Source: Plasmodium vivax
Lineage: Eukaryota > Apicomplexa > Aconoidasida > Haemosporida > Plasmodiidae
DNA length: 64,000 nt
NCBI RefSeq assembly: GCF_000002415.2
Contig: NC_009912.1
Location: forward strand, 188,501-252,500
Reading direction: 5' to 3'
Shown here piece after piece: positions 43,777 through 55,129 of this stretch. The position numbers and the translations under genes are program-made. Position 1 is the stretch's first letter. Each line of letters starts with the position of its first letter. The notes under the pieces were generated by a model, which ran no database searches, was not told the DNA's origin, and saw only the letters and a list, made by a program, of their open reading frames with translations.

Positions 43777-46700
43777 CTACAGCTGTGCGTAGGGCATATC
43801 TCTACAACGGTTCGTAGGGCGTATATCTACACATGTGCGCAGGCATATGCATATACGTACGTAGGCGTTCTCTGGCAAGACTGCTAAAAGCGAAGTGACG
43901 AGGCCGACACCCCCCCTCGCGCTGAATCAAAAAGGGGAAAACGAAATGTGCCCCCCCGAACAAGCTATCCTAATGCGATTGCATGGAAGAGGCGGACGGA
44001 CAACATAACAGTCACGCACGTTCCCTAATTAACAAAAAAAAAAAAAAAAAATTTAATAAATCAAAGCGTGGTATACAAATGTGTGCTCATACATGTCCCC
44101 ATTTGTATTTGCACATAATCGTGTACTTATTATAGAAAGCATGTTCACATTTTGGGGCAAAATCTTTGTCACTTGCGTCTGATTAATGCGAGTTTAAGCG
44201 TCAGCGAGTTGCTACAGCATGGTACAAAAAAAAAAAAAAAAAATTGTGAAGGAGTGAAAAGACGCAAATTGGACATTCCTATGTGGTAAAATAGGCATCA
44301 ACGTTTGCTACGTTGATAAGTCGTTAGTGTATTTTCGCGCTCGCCTATTTGTGTTATTGTCCACGCGCATATTTATGCACACTTGCATGTGCCTTTTTTT
44401 TTTTTTTAACCCCCGTTTTTACGCTCAACACAGGGGGACATAAAATCAAAATATGCCTAAAGTTCCCCTTCCAAGCAGACCACTTAAGACTTTAAAAATG
44501 GACGGAAAAAACGAAATACAGTACAAAAGGGGGGCAACCATACATGTTTGCAAAAAATTGTGCACGTCAGTAAAGCTACACACGGATGTTCCCATTGCCG
44601 TGGCATGAAAAAAAAAAAAAAAAAAACCCAAGTGAGGTTACGCGATATAGGAAGAATGTGCATGCGCTTTTGCTTCAAAATTGTTACTTTCCATGCGTCA
44701 CATTTTTAAGTCACTGTGCTTAACGCAGAAATTGTAGGAAGTCCCTAAACCATACCTATGCACACAAAAATACGTTTGCGCAAGGGAGCTTTCAACACGC
44801 ATGTCCGCAGCAACGAGCTTTGTCAACCGATCAAAGTTATTCCAGCTATTGCTAAGTTAGCACTCCATTATTTTTTTAACGAATAGACATATTGGCACCC
44901 TTTAAACGTAAAAAAAAAGGGAAAATATGCAATTTGCGCTGCACACTCTGATGTTAACGGTTCAACATGTGGCATAAAAAAAAGGGAAGAAAAGTCGAAA
45001 GATCAATTCTATGCTTTTATAGATCTGTCACATCCTCTATATTATTTTTACTACTTTTCCATTTTTCCATTATGTGTTAAAAAAAAAATTTTTTTTTTTT
45101 ATATTGTTAACAGGTCAGGTAAAATCATCCCCCATGAGTAAGGGCATCGCATGAGGGGGGGAAAACGTTAAGCGTTGAGGAATGACTTTTCTTCGTTGAG
45201 ATAGCAACCGTTTAGTGGCTTAGAAGATACGTATTCCGCTTTTCAAATTTAAAAACCTGAAGTAGCAACAGCTCGTCCGAGCTGCTGCATGATGTGGCTG
45301 CACGTCCTCATTTCGCAGCAAATGTCTTAGCGTTGTTTTGAAAGGGTCGGGGGAAAAAGGAAAAAGAACGCACACATATATATGCATATATATGTGCACA
45401 TATATGTACACTCCATATGAACGTTAGGGGGGAATTTCCCCCATTCAAAGACGAGAGACACATTGCCAAAACGATAAACACGTACATAAATACAACCACA
45501 GCAGCAATAGCGCGCCGACTCATTGCAAAATTCACCCCAAATGATCGCCTTATAATAACCACTGCGCCCTTATGCGTGGTAAAACACTCCCACAGAACCA
45601 GCTGTAAAAATAAATTCCCCTTGGCCAACAAATTATATTTTCCACCGGGGTGTCAAACTCGTTCCCTTTTGTGAATATTTTCTCTACGCGTACAAACTTG
45701 AAAAAAAAAACGCCCAAAACGCCCAAAACGCCCAAAACGCAACTGTTGTAATAACACTACTGCTCCAAAGGCACAGACTTGGAAGTATATTTTTTCCTGA
45801 CTGCACGATTGCAGATTTACTCATTTGGAAATGACTCCCACGGCTGTTCTTTTTCAATTTGTGAACACCCTTAACATTAGCAGAACAAAAGGGGGGGTTA
45901 ACCACATTTTGCAGTGTTCCAGGCCGTCACGCGCACCCCCTTTTGGCGCTAAATTTCCGCATAGGTACATAACACGTACGTATAAGCCGTGCACCTAAGT
46001 TCGCAGTGTTTACGTGGAGATGCATTCACCATGTGGGCAGTCAGTAAGTTGTCAGCGCCTTCTTTGTAATTATCATCGTGCTATGACATGCATTTCCGAG
46101 CATGTTCCGCCTATCTCCATTTGTTCACGCACAAATGTTACAGAAAAGGGGTCATACGGTTTATACGTTTCTTCGGAAGGTATCCCCCCCCCGTCGACAC
46201 AGCGCAGGAACGTATGCGAATATAGAGACCAACATTTCAGTCGCCAAAAATGCCATGGGAAAATAAAAACTTACGATATGTATTCCATTTTCGGAGGAGA
46301 TATTTTTAAAGGAGAGAGGGAATAATAAAAGTGCCTCATATGCGTATGCAACGTATTTTCCACCATTTTGCATTAAAAAGGCCCTCCTCATCTCTCCTGC
46401 ATGTTGTACAACAGTTTTTTTTTCTTTCTTTAAAAAAAATTATCCACGCTATGTAGCACTCCTCCACAATGTATCACTCTGTAATTCGACCTATTTTCCC
46501 GCGTATGCCTCGGTCTTGTATTTTTTTTTTTTTTTTTTTTTTTTTGTCATACTGCAACTGAGATACTGTTCATTTTGAAGTTTTATTTTTTAATTTTATT
46601 TTGCAAATTTTTACATGGCTTCAATTTGTTCAATTTGTGCAATTTGGTTAAATTTGGTTAAATTTGTTCAATTTGGTTCAGTTTGCCCATTTTGCTCATT

Positions 46701-47703
46701 TGGCTCATTTTGCCCGTTTGGCCCCATTTCGTTGTCACCCTTCACGCCGCTAGCCACTGTGATCACCCAACCGACGGTGCAGCACGGATAATCACCGAAA
46801 GGGGAAGTGTTAACTGAAAGGCCTTAAAAGGTTCTTGCATATTTTACCATTTATATTCATTTATCTTAAGTGCAAACAATTTGTAACCAAAACGGGAAAT
46901 ACAGTAGAACGCGGGAGGCATAAGATATGTCAAATCATATCCCAAAAAAAGTGCGAAATGAAGTGAACAGCTAACTTGGGGAAGAATCCATCTGCAGAAT
47001 TTTCTACAAAAAAAAGAAACACAACAATTTACATTCTTTGCTAACAATCAGCTGCGATGAAGTAGTTATTAAAGAGCATACAATTATTTTTTTTTTTATT
47101 TATTTTTTATTTTTTTTTTTTTTGTTGAACAAACGGAAAATAAAACCATGTTGTTCATCTTTCGATACCTACGTAAAAGTGTTTTTTTTTTAAAAGTACA
47201 AAATATGTCAAGTTGAGGCAAAGAAAAAGAAAGAAGAAAAAATTAACGCTAGCCATGCAGTTAGCTTTAATAACTAATTAAAAATATGAAGCAACACGCA
47301 CCAACTGGTTGGTGCCTGTGAATTTTTGCTTATACATGAAAGCCCCCTTTTTTTTGAGTGCCAATTTGTTTGTCTCTTTATTTCGTTCGCCCATTCGGCG
47401 CCCATTTGTATGCCCATTTGTTTACCCATTTGTATGCCCATTTACCTGGCCGTTTTCCCCATTTGCTGTATGATTATTCCACTTATTATCTGTCAATTCG
47501 TCCATTTGTCAACGTAGCGCCTATTTCCCCTTGGCAAGGAGAGACCACATTTGTTGCTCAAAAGTCAGGTGGTTCTACTCCTCACTTGATCGCAGCGGCT
47601 CGACTGAGAAGCCTTTCTTTGACCCCCTCGCTACCCAGTTGGCACCTTTCAAGTGCCCCTTATTCTGTAAGTACCCCTTATTCTATAAGTACCCCCCAGC
47701 AAA
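43777..47703. other. Divergent intergenic region between dynein chain and arginase
   Basis: About 3.9 kb between diverging start codons. Contains long A or T tracts (44036-44051, 44228-44243, 44608-44626, 46520-46545, 47089-47124), a 9-base repeat cgcccaaaa at 45711-45740, degenerate caatttggttaaatt-type repeats at 46620-46730, and tgcccatttg-type repeats at 47390-47450 upstream of arginase. Small open frames at 45308-45905 (minus) look hydrophobic but have no recognised domain. No gene is supported. Confidence 0.5.
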
Positions 47704-49017
47704 ATGATTGAATGCATCGAGAATTACATAAAAACGTTTAAGGAGAAGGAAAACCTGTATGTGAAAAAAAAAGTGTCCATCATTGGGTCCCCCCTGTCGG
47801 CTGGACAGCCCTTGGGAGGGGTGCACCTGGCATGTGACAATTTGAGGATGCTCGGTCTGCACAAGGTGATAGAGGCCTTGGGCTGGAGTTACGAAGACGT
47901 AGGAAATGTTGGCGCTGCTGGAAGTGTTGGCAGCGGGGGAAGTACCGACAGTGGTGGAAGTATTGGTAGCGATGAAGGTACTGACAGCGGTGGAAGTGAT
48001 ATAGACAAAGATATCGGCGGGAGGAGGACCTACGAACAGGCCGAAATGAACGGAAGGCTAAACACGCACAACAGCAGCTCTGCACACACGGAGAAGTACC
48101 ATCACGGAATGGAAAAACTTAACGGAGATACAAAATTAAACCACTGCTGCAATGGCAAAGATAATGCCAATTGGGAAAATCATAGCAACAGGAATGATCA
48201 CAGGGGAGAAAGATGCATGACGAATAAATGCGTACAAAATAACTACTATGATAATATAAAAAATGTTGAAATTATTGGAAAATTTAGTGAAAAATTATTT
48301 CGCAAAATGAGTAACGAATTGAGGAAGAAAAATTTTGTATTAAACATTGGAGGTGACCACAGTGTGGCATTTCCTAGCATCCTGAGCTCTTTGCAATTTT
48401 ACAGAGATTTAAGAGTCATATGGATAGATGCCCATGGAGACATTAACATCCCGGAGACCTCTCCCTCAGGAAATTATCATGGCATGGCATTAGCTCACAC
48501 CATAGGGCTCTTTAAAAACAAAGTGCCATGCTTCGAGTGGTCTGAAAAGCTCACTTATTTAAAACCAGAAAATGTGGCCATCATTGGAATAAGAGACATC
48601 GATATATATGAAAAAATTATTTTAAAAAAATGCAACATTAATTATTATACAATCTTTGACATTGAAAAAAATGGCATATACAATACCATCTGTACAGCCC
48701 TTAACCTGCTAGATCCCCATGAAAATTGCCCCATACACATTTCTCTCGACATTGATAGTGTCGATAGCTTTTTCGCTCCAGGAACCGGAACCATTGCCAA
48801 GGGCGGCCTAAATTACAGAGAAATTAATTTACTAATGAAAGTCCTGGCAGACACAAGGCGCGTCGTTTCAATGGATTTGGTCGAGTATAACCCATCTCTC
48901 GACGAAAATGACAAAAAGGTTCACAGCGATTCCTTGCCCATTTCGGAGTATGCCACGAAAACGGGCAGGCTTTGTCTGGAGCTTATTGCCAGGGTCCTCG
49001 GCAACGACATCGTCTAG
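47704..49017 (+). CDS. Arginase
   Basis: Hydrolyses L-arginine to L-ornithine and urea, feeding polyamine synthesis. Single exon, 437 residues. Start MIECIENYIKTF precedes VSIIGSPLSAGQPLGGVHLA, the usual arginase N-terminal motif. All metal-binding blocks are present: GGDHS (His219), DAHGD (Asp242, His244, Asp246) and SLDIDSVD (Asp349, Asp351). NIPETSPSGNYHGM matches the substrate loop. PGTGTIAKGGL and the C-terminal SMDLVEYNP complete the ureohydrolase fold. Residues about 70-165 are a Gly/Ser then Asn/His-rich insertion absent from human arginase (about 322 residues); Plasmodium arginases are known to have extra sequence here. The enzyme should be a Mn-dependent trimer in the cytosol. Convergent with the CCCH gene. 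Confidence 0.97.
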   Translation: MIECIENYIKTFKEKENLYVKKKVSIIGSPLSAGQPLGGVHLACDNLRMLGLHKVIEALGWSYEDVGNVGAAGSVGSGGSTDSGGSIGSDEGTDSGGSDIDKDIGGRRTYEQAEMNGRLNTHNSSSAHTEKYHHGMEKLNGDTKLNHCCNGKDNANWENHSNRNDHRGERCMTNKCVQNNYYDNIKNVEIIGKFSEKLFRKMSNELRKKNFVLNIGGDHSVAFPSILSSLQFYRDLRVIWIDAHGDINIPETSPSGNYHGMALAHTIGLFKNKVPCFEWSEKLTYLKPENVAIIGIRDIDIYEKIILKKCNINYYTIFDIEKNGIYNTICTALNLLDPHENCPIHISLDIDSVDSFFAPGTGTIAKGGLNYREINLLMKVLADTRRVVSMDLVEYNPSLDENDKKVHSDSLPISEYATKTGRLCLELIARVLGNDIV

Positions 49018-49809
49018 CTGCCCTGCGCCAAGATAGATACCCATGTCGATATTTGTCAATATTTGTCTATATAGCTTATAGCATATATAGCATATAGCAT
49101 ATTTTTCGTACGCACTGGGCGTGGAGGAAAATCTCCTTGAAGCAGCCCCCCTCGCACACTCTGCAAAGCGTAAAAAAGGAAGGGGGGAGAGAGGAGAGGG
49201 GTCCGGCGCCCTGTGAGGCCTATTACGTATATATACAAATATATATATATACGTATATATATCTATATACTTATATATATATCCGTGACCCCTTACCCAC
49301 AACCCACCGGATCTGAAGCCTCATTTACCAATCGAAACCACACGAGATGCACGTGCTGACACGCGCGCTTGTACGAGTGCTTACATTCGTCGTCATGCAT
49401 GTAAACCCATTTATGCATCCCGTGCGTGCTCCAACTCCACCTTCCCCCTTTGCAAATTTGTCAAAAGAAGAGCTCAATTCGAGGCGCCGCACAGTTCACG
49501 GCGCAGCAGAGCTCTGCCCCCAATTTGGCGTGCACCAAACCTTTCTGCACCCAACTTTCTGTCTGTCCACCTGTCAACCTATCCAACTGCGCGTTCTCGC
49601 GTGTGGCAAAAGAGCTTTCCACTTGCCACGTATGATGACCCTTTATACTTTTTTTTAATATTTTTATTTTAATAATTCATTTTTAATAATACATAGTATA
49701 CATTTTTTTTCAATTTTAAGTTAATTAAAAAAAATGTTTGAAAAACATTAACAATCTGGAAATGAAAAGCCTCAGAAAGATAAATATACATTAATATTAC
49801 AATTTGCTC

Positions 49810-49841
<32 letters not shown>

Positions 49842-49855
49842 GCGTGAATTGTTAT

Positions 49856-49975
49856 ATTATACTACATTGTATTATACTACATTGTATTATACTACATTGT
49901 ATTATACTATACGGTATTATACTTTACTGTATTATACTATACGGTATTATACTATACTGTATTATACTACATTAT
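49856..49975. repeat. 15-bp minisatellite, eight units
   Basis: Eight head-to-tail copies of attatactacattgt at 15-base spacing (49856, 49871, 49886, 49901, 49916, 49931, 49946, 49961). The first three are identical, and later ones vary as attatactatacggt or attatactttactgt. It lies in the arginase/CCCH 3' spacer. Confidence 0.95.
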
Positions 49976-50520
49976 ATAAAAACAAATATTAATTATTAAA
50001 AAAAAACTTAAAAAAGATATACATAATGCGCGTATGTATATATATAGGTGTATATGATACAGGTATATATATATATGCTACATAAGTACACGGCGCACAC
50101 GGTACGTGGTACTTTTTATGTATATATTTAAAAAAAATAAATACAAAAATGGGAATTGTATAATTCTAGGGGAACCACACGCACAGGGCACGGGCGCGCT
50201 AGATGCGCGCACACAAATGCGCGGATATTTTGGCACGTACATATACAGATGTATAGCAGCGTATAAAAGTGTGCGCGCGTGCATGCCAAATGCGCATTTG
50301 CAAGCAACAATACACTCGCGCGGGGTCCATACGGAAATATACTACTACACATGTGTACACATGCCTGTGCATAATACGCCGATACGTACGTGCGCGATGC
50401 GCGTGAGCGCGATACGTATACATGCGGATGCGTATATATGCCGATGAGTATAAATTCCTGCAGTGCATTTCTCGCATTACAGATATTTATATGTGTGTAA
50501 ATTAAAATATACATCAGTAT

Positions 50521-50604
50521 ATGGTAGTATACAGTAATGTACAGACGTATACAGCAACGTACAGACGTATACAGCAACGTACAGACGTATACAGTAATGT
50601 ACAG
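50521..50604. repeat. 20-bp minisatellite, four units
   Basis: Copies of acagacgtatacagcaacgt start at 50541 and 50561 (identical). Diverged copies lie at 50521 and 50581, the latter ending in atacagtaatgt. It lies in the arginase/CCCH spacer, about 400 bases from the CCCH stop codon. Confidence 0.9.
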
Positions 50605-50977
50605 CACTCTGGTTTCCTCTGCTAACGCCTTGCTTATTGGGGGAACATGCATAAATGCACTCTCTCGTATATTGTAAAATCTCAATTTGAATTCCTAGTT
50701 TTAATTTGTTTAAAAATTTAATTAGTTTTAATTATATTTAATTTTGTTGCTTTTGATGGGTATGCATGGGGTGGGGTGGGTGTATACTCGTGGAGGTGAA
50801 AATCCGTATATAATGGCGTACTCTAAATATACACGTGTGTGTGTGTGTTTTTTCTGCTCAGCTAGCTATTTTAATTTTTCTCCCTTTTTTTTTGGCTATT
50901 TTTGGCTATTTTTTTTTTTTTTTTTTTTTTTTTAAAGACTTGTTCATATTTTTTTTGAAAAAATATTATTGTGTCAG

Positions 50978-53488
50978 TTAAAGAATAAACAGGGATTTAT
51001 CAACTTTGTCCATTTCGCTCTTGTGCACGTCGCAGTTTTCAAACAACTTCTTATCATAATTGTTACACATTCCATAATTGAAAATTTTGAAATAGTCCTT
51101 CTCTGCACCAAAACTTTTGGCCTTTCCGAATAGAGAGAAATTTTCCCAGCTAACAAGATTGTCGGGGTTTTCCTTTTCCTTCATCATTTTGCTGCCCATG
51201 TTAGCCTGCTGTTCACAGTCTACTCCAACGTCCATCATGTTATTGCCGTTCATTATGTTCCTGTTGTTGCCTGAAAAATCAGGCCTTGCCGCTCCGTTGT
51301 TCTTCTGTTCTTTGTTAAGCATAAGGTACTTGCACAGCATGCGTTGCGTCCTGCTGTTACAATCTCCGCCGTTGCTCATGTGCACGCCGCTACTGTTCAT
51401 GCTGCCCATGTTCATGTTCAAGCTCATGTCGTTGATGTTGCCCATGTTGAGAGGTAAGTCGTTGATGCTGTCCATGTTCAGGGGCAAGTCGTTCAGGCCG
51501 TTCATGTTGAGCGGCAGGTCGTTCAGGTTGTTCATGTTGAGCGGCAGGTCGTTCAGATCGTTCAAGTCGTTCACATTCATGTTGCCCATGTTGTTCAAAT
51601 TGCCCATGTTGTTCAGGTTGCCCATCCCGTTCATGCCGTTCATGCCGTTCATGCCGCTCACGCCACTCATACCGCCCATGTTCATGGCCATGTTGCTCAC
51701 GTTGCTCATGTTGTTCATGTTGTTCATACCCAGGCCGTTCAAGCCGCTCACGCAGTTCATGTTGCCCCCGCTGTTCCCGTTGTTCATGTTCATGTTCATG
51801 CCACTTACGCTCATTCCGCTCACGCCGCCCACGCCATTGGCGCTGTTCATGCTGTTCAAGCTGCTTATGCTGCCCATGCTGTTCAAGCTGCTTATGCTGC
51901 CCATGCTGTTCATGCTATTCAAGGTGTTCATGGCGTTGACGCTGTTGTTTATGGTGTTGGCACTAAAAAAAAGGTCCTCGTAATTCAGCTTCTCCAGATT
52001 CGTTCCACTAAAATTGTAATAATTATCTTCCGATCCGTTATTGTGCATATTCATACTCATGTCCAAATTTTCAGCATTCGGTGAGGCCATGTTAAAGTTC
52101 ATTAAGGAGGACGAATTGCTGTTGTTTCCAATGCCTTTACCATTCCTCGCATATTTCATTAGGGCTCCGCTGCTACCATTGCTACTTCCAATCATGTTGT
52201 TGTTCGCGAAATTCCCCAACGAATTGTTTCCAACTTCATTTAGCATGCTGTTGCCAATGCTGCTTCCTTTTCCAAATTTTTCTATACCACTGTTGTGTTC
52301 TTCTAGGAAGCCCAAAACGTTCAAATTGTCATTCAGAAATTGCTCCTCATTGAACTTTGTACAATCCTCATGCTTTAGGTAGTTTCCTACGGACGATGGA
52401 GTGGCATTCCTGTTCCTTCCGTCACACCTACTGCTGCTGCTGTTGTTCATAATTTCTGCGTTCTTGTACTTGTGGTTCTTGTGGCCCTTCTTGTGGTAGT
52501 CGTGCGCATCGTTCTTCCTGCCAATCTTGTTGCTGTTGTGGTTCGAGCTGTGGTGAGCAACGTGGTTTGGGCCGTGATTTCCGTTGTGGCTTCCGCTGTG
52601 GCTTCCGCTGTGGTTTTGGCCGTGATTTCCGCTATGGCTTCCGCCGTGACTTCCGCTATGGTTTACGCCGTGCTGGTTGCCATTTCCGCTGTGGCTTCCG
52701 CTCGTGCTTCCACTCTTGACGGCGTTTTTTGCGCCTCCCTTCTTGCTGCAGTCGTAGGAGTTGTCCGTCGTGCTGTCGTTAAGTGCATGGGGGTCCATTG
52801 CTTCCGTAACATCGCCAACACCATCGTCTTCCGTGAGCGCGCTAACCTTGTTCGGGTGAGTCGTCTCCTTCTTCTTGGGCATAACACAATACGTTTCATT
52901 CCTCTTTCCGTTTTCTCCGTTGTGCATATTGTTGCTGATGCCGTTTCCGCTCTTCTTCTTTTCATAATCCAATTTGTCGTTCTTCATTTTGCTCGTTCCA
53001 ATGATTATATTCTTGTCTGTTATTTCCATTGGATGTTCCCTTAATTCATTCTGGCCATGAGCATACCTGCAAAATTGCCCTGAGAAGCATTTCCCCTTAA
53101 TAAAGCTTTCGCACAAGGCCGTTTTGTACAAATTTTCCGTGGCTCTCAATTCGATGTTCGTGTGAGCGTACTTGCACTTCTTATCATTGCATGATTCGTT
53201 AATTTTCAATTTCGGGCACAGGCTCGTTTTGCACAAATTGGGCAACTCTCTCAGTTCATTCTGTGCATGCGCGTACAAGCAGGTCTTCCTCCTTTCGCAC
53301 TTTCCTTTAATATACCATGGGCAGATCTTCGTCTTGTAAAAGAGAATCCTCCTCTCGCTAGTGTTTACCACATTGCTCAGATTATCTTCCTTCCTCATGT
53401 TCCTAAATTCGTCATTCATCTTTTCCTTCGGTGCCGTGGGAAACATTTTCTTTTCCATAAACTTCGCAAAATTTTTCTTGCCGTTCAT
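50978..53488 (-). CDS. Triple CCCH zinc-finger protein with long repetitive tail
   Basis: Single exon, 836 residues, start at 53488 (MNGKKNFAKF). Predicted RNA-binding regulator. Three CCCH fingers: Cys56-x7-Cys64-x5-Cys70-x3-His74; Cys91-x8-Cys100-x4-Cys105-x3-His109; and Cys126-x7-Cys134-x5-Cys140-x3-His144. The first and third are preceded by YKT(K/A), like the TIS11/TTP lead-in, and all are followed by an (N/I)ELR motif. From residue 145 on there is no fold I recognise: a Gly-Ser-His-Asn repeat (52540-52700), an Asn/Ser-rich middle, a Met/Asn/Gly/Ser repeat region (NSMGSISSL copies, 51840-51960), and an 11-residue LNDLPLNMN repeat (51440-51600). The C-terminal 80 residues are less repetitive. 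Methionine-rich asparagine tails like this suggest phase-separating or aggregation-prone RNA granules. The target RNA is unknown. Confidence 0.93.
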   Translation of the reverse strand: MNGKKNFAKFMEKKMFPTAPKEKMNDEFRNMRKEDNLSNVVNTSERRILFYKTKICPWYIKGKCERRKTCLYAHAQNELRELPNLCKTSLCPKLKINESCNDKKCKYAHTNIELRATENLYKTALCESFIKGKCFSGQFCRYAHGQNELREHPMEITDKNIIIGTSKMKNDKLDYEKKKSGNGISNNMHNGENGKRNETYCVMPKKKETTHPNKVSALTEDDGVGDVTEAMDPHALNDSTTDNSYDCSKKGGAKNAVKSGSTSGSHSGNGNQHGVNHSGSHGGSHSGNHGQNHSGSHSGSHNGNHGPNHVAHHSSNHNSNKIGRKNDAHDYHKKGHKNHKYKNAEIMNNSSSSRCDGRNRNATPSSVGNYLKHEDCTKFNEEQFLNDNLNVLGFLEEHNSGIEKFGKGSSIGNSMLNEVGNNSLGNFANNNMIGSSNGSSGALMKYARNGKGIGNNSNSSSLMNFNMASPNAENLDMSMNMHNNGSEDNYYNFSGTNLEKLNYEDLFFSANTINNSVNAMNTLNSMNSMGSISSLNSMGSISSLNSMNSANGVGGVSGMSVSGMNMNMNNGNSGGNMNCVSGLNGLGMNNMNNMSNVSNMAMNMGGMSGVSGMNGMNGMNGMGNLNNMGNLNNMGNMNVNDLNDLNDLPLNMNNLNDLPLNMNGLNDLPLNMDSINDLPLNMGNINDMSLNMNMGSMNSSGVHMSNGGDCNSRTQRMLCKYLMLNKEQKNNGAARPDFSGNNRNIMNGNNMMDVGVDCEQQANMGSKMMKEKENPDNLVSWENFSLFGKAKSFGAEKDYFKIFNYGMCNNYDKKLFENCDVHKSEMDKVDKSLFIL
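51440..51960. repeat. 33-bp and shorter coding repeats in the CCCH gene
   Basis: On the minus strand, five units of 33 bases encode LNDLPLNMN-type 11-residue repeats (51440-51600). Blocks of 9-12 bases encode NMGN/NMSN and GMNGMN repeats (51600-51780), and 27-base blocks encode NSMGSISSL (51840-51960). They explain the long stop-free frame on the opposite strand. Confidence 0.85.
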
Positions 53489-54712
53489 TTTGTGGAGATA
53501 TGGTGCAGGTGTAAAAGTTGGGTGCAGTTGATTTGACTTCCCTTTTGGGTGGACTTATTTTTTTGTTTTCTTTTTGCTAAGCGTGGGTAGCTATATATAT
53601 ATAATATATACACGCGTGTACTTCTTTTCCCCTGTGTGGCTGCCTTTTCGCGCTTCCTCTTCTTCTTCTTCTTTAGCGTGTGTTCGAGCGAATCTACAGG
53701 TATACGCTCAGTGCTGTACAATCACAATTAAATGGTAAAAAAGTGGCCACAGCAATTAACACCTTACGGGCACGGAAACGTATGCACCGCGGGGTTGAAA
53801 AAATATCTCTCTCCTTGTACGGTAATAAAAATGATGCAGGCAGTGCGGTTATTAGCACCCGTATAATCGTATAAGCATTAACCCAATAGGCGCTTTGCAA
53901 GTTGCGCAATGCTAATTTTGCAAGTGGAAAAAAATGTACCCCGTGTATTATACTCCACAGTAAGGGCGTTACACAAAGGCATAAAAAGGGTAAACAGTTT
54001 GGATAAAACACAATGATTAGGGGGGGGGGGGGGGAATAATATCGTCTCTCTTTTGCTGGTTTTTTTATTCTCTCTTTATCAATCTTTTTATCTCTCCTTT
54101 TGTTCGCAAAAAAAAAGGGGGCGCTATAAACGTTTTGCACAAATGGCGTAAAAAACTTGGAGAAGCGTTTTTCTTCACGTTCGAACTGTACATACACAAG
54201 AGAGTATTCACATATATGTACAACTGCACGAATGGTATGGTACGTGTATAAAAGTAAGGTTCGCCAGTTTCTTCCTTTATATTTTCCTCTCGCGCCTATC
54301 CGTTATCATTTTTATTTCGTTGCCTAACTGAGCTGGCGGGAGCACGTTCACGTAAAGGTGCATCTGCGCCTCCCTGTCCGCCTGTATACGTCACCACAAT
54401 GCGTAGTGTGCCTTATGGTACGAGTCGACAAATGCACATTCATTCGTGTATATACAATCGCGCATATATATGCACATACATATATATATACATACATATA
54501 TACATATACGCACACTGGTAGTGGGGGGGGTAAACAGGCGTGGTCGCAGTATGCTCGCGCGAAAACGTTGCACAGGTTGGTACTTGTCTAAACAACTGTA
54601 TAAAAATAACGTGCCGTGCGATCGCTGGGGCGAAATCGCGTTGGGTGCGGATTATCACGCTCTCGTGCGGTATGCGCGCGGTACACACATACGCACATAG
54701 GGGTATATATGC

Positions 54713-54719
54713 ATATATG

Positions 54720-54776
<57 letters not shown>
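54713..54776. repeat. (TA)n microsatellite
   Basis: A near-perfect alternating TA tract of about 64 bases, with the uninterrupted part at 54731-54776. It is flanked by TGTGCACGTG-type alternating sequence. It lies about 1.2 kb upstream of the CCCH gene start. Confidence 0.95.
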
Positions 54777-54779
<3 letters not shown>

Positions 54780-55129
54780 CACGTGTTCGTTTACGTACGT
54801 ACGTGCATACGCCCACGCTCATACGTATACCTGCACACACATACACTCACGTGGGTGAATATTAATTATATGGGGGCTAAAACAAATATTTAAAAAAAAA
54901 AGGGGGATAATTATACAATAAAACTTCGCCTAAACAGCTGTATGGTTAAAAAAAATAAAATAAAAAAAATTCACATAAAAGATCGTAAAAAATGAAATCT
55001 ACATGGAATATAATCTCGAAAAAATGGCGCGCTAAAAAAGGGACGCAGTAAACAAATGGCGCATTAAAAAAAAGAGGCAATAGAAAAAATAAAGTTTTGC
55101 ATTACACAGGGAGGGGGGGGAATTACAAA

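Larger units (their letters stand above)
49018..50977. other. AT-rich convergent spacer between arginase and CCCH gene
   Basis: About 2 kb between facing stops. From about 49650 on it is much more AT-rich than earlier spacers. It holds a T20/A11 near-palindrome at 49812-49841, the 15-bp and 20-bp minisatellites (listed separately), a CG/TA alternating tract at 50025-50450, and a long poly(T) at 50910-50933. A 185-codon minus-strand frame (50128-50685) is a by-product of the alternating sequence. No gene is supported. Confidence 0.55.

Noticed and set aside
45308..45905. Small hydrophobic minus-strand frames with transmembrane-like segments
   Set aside because: No clear splice links between them, a WAF repeat that comes from a 9-base DNA repeat, and no recognised family.
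50128..50685. 185-codon minus-strand frame
   Set aside because: Produced by alternating TA/CG sequence and the 20-bp repeat; the Tyr/Ile/Thr/His-rich product resembles no protein.
51117..51983. 288-codon Met/Leu/Phe-rich plus-strand frame
   Set aside because: Shadow of the LNDLPLNMN and NMGN repeats of the CCCH gene on the other strand.
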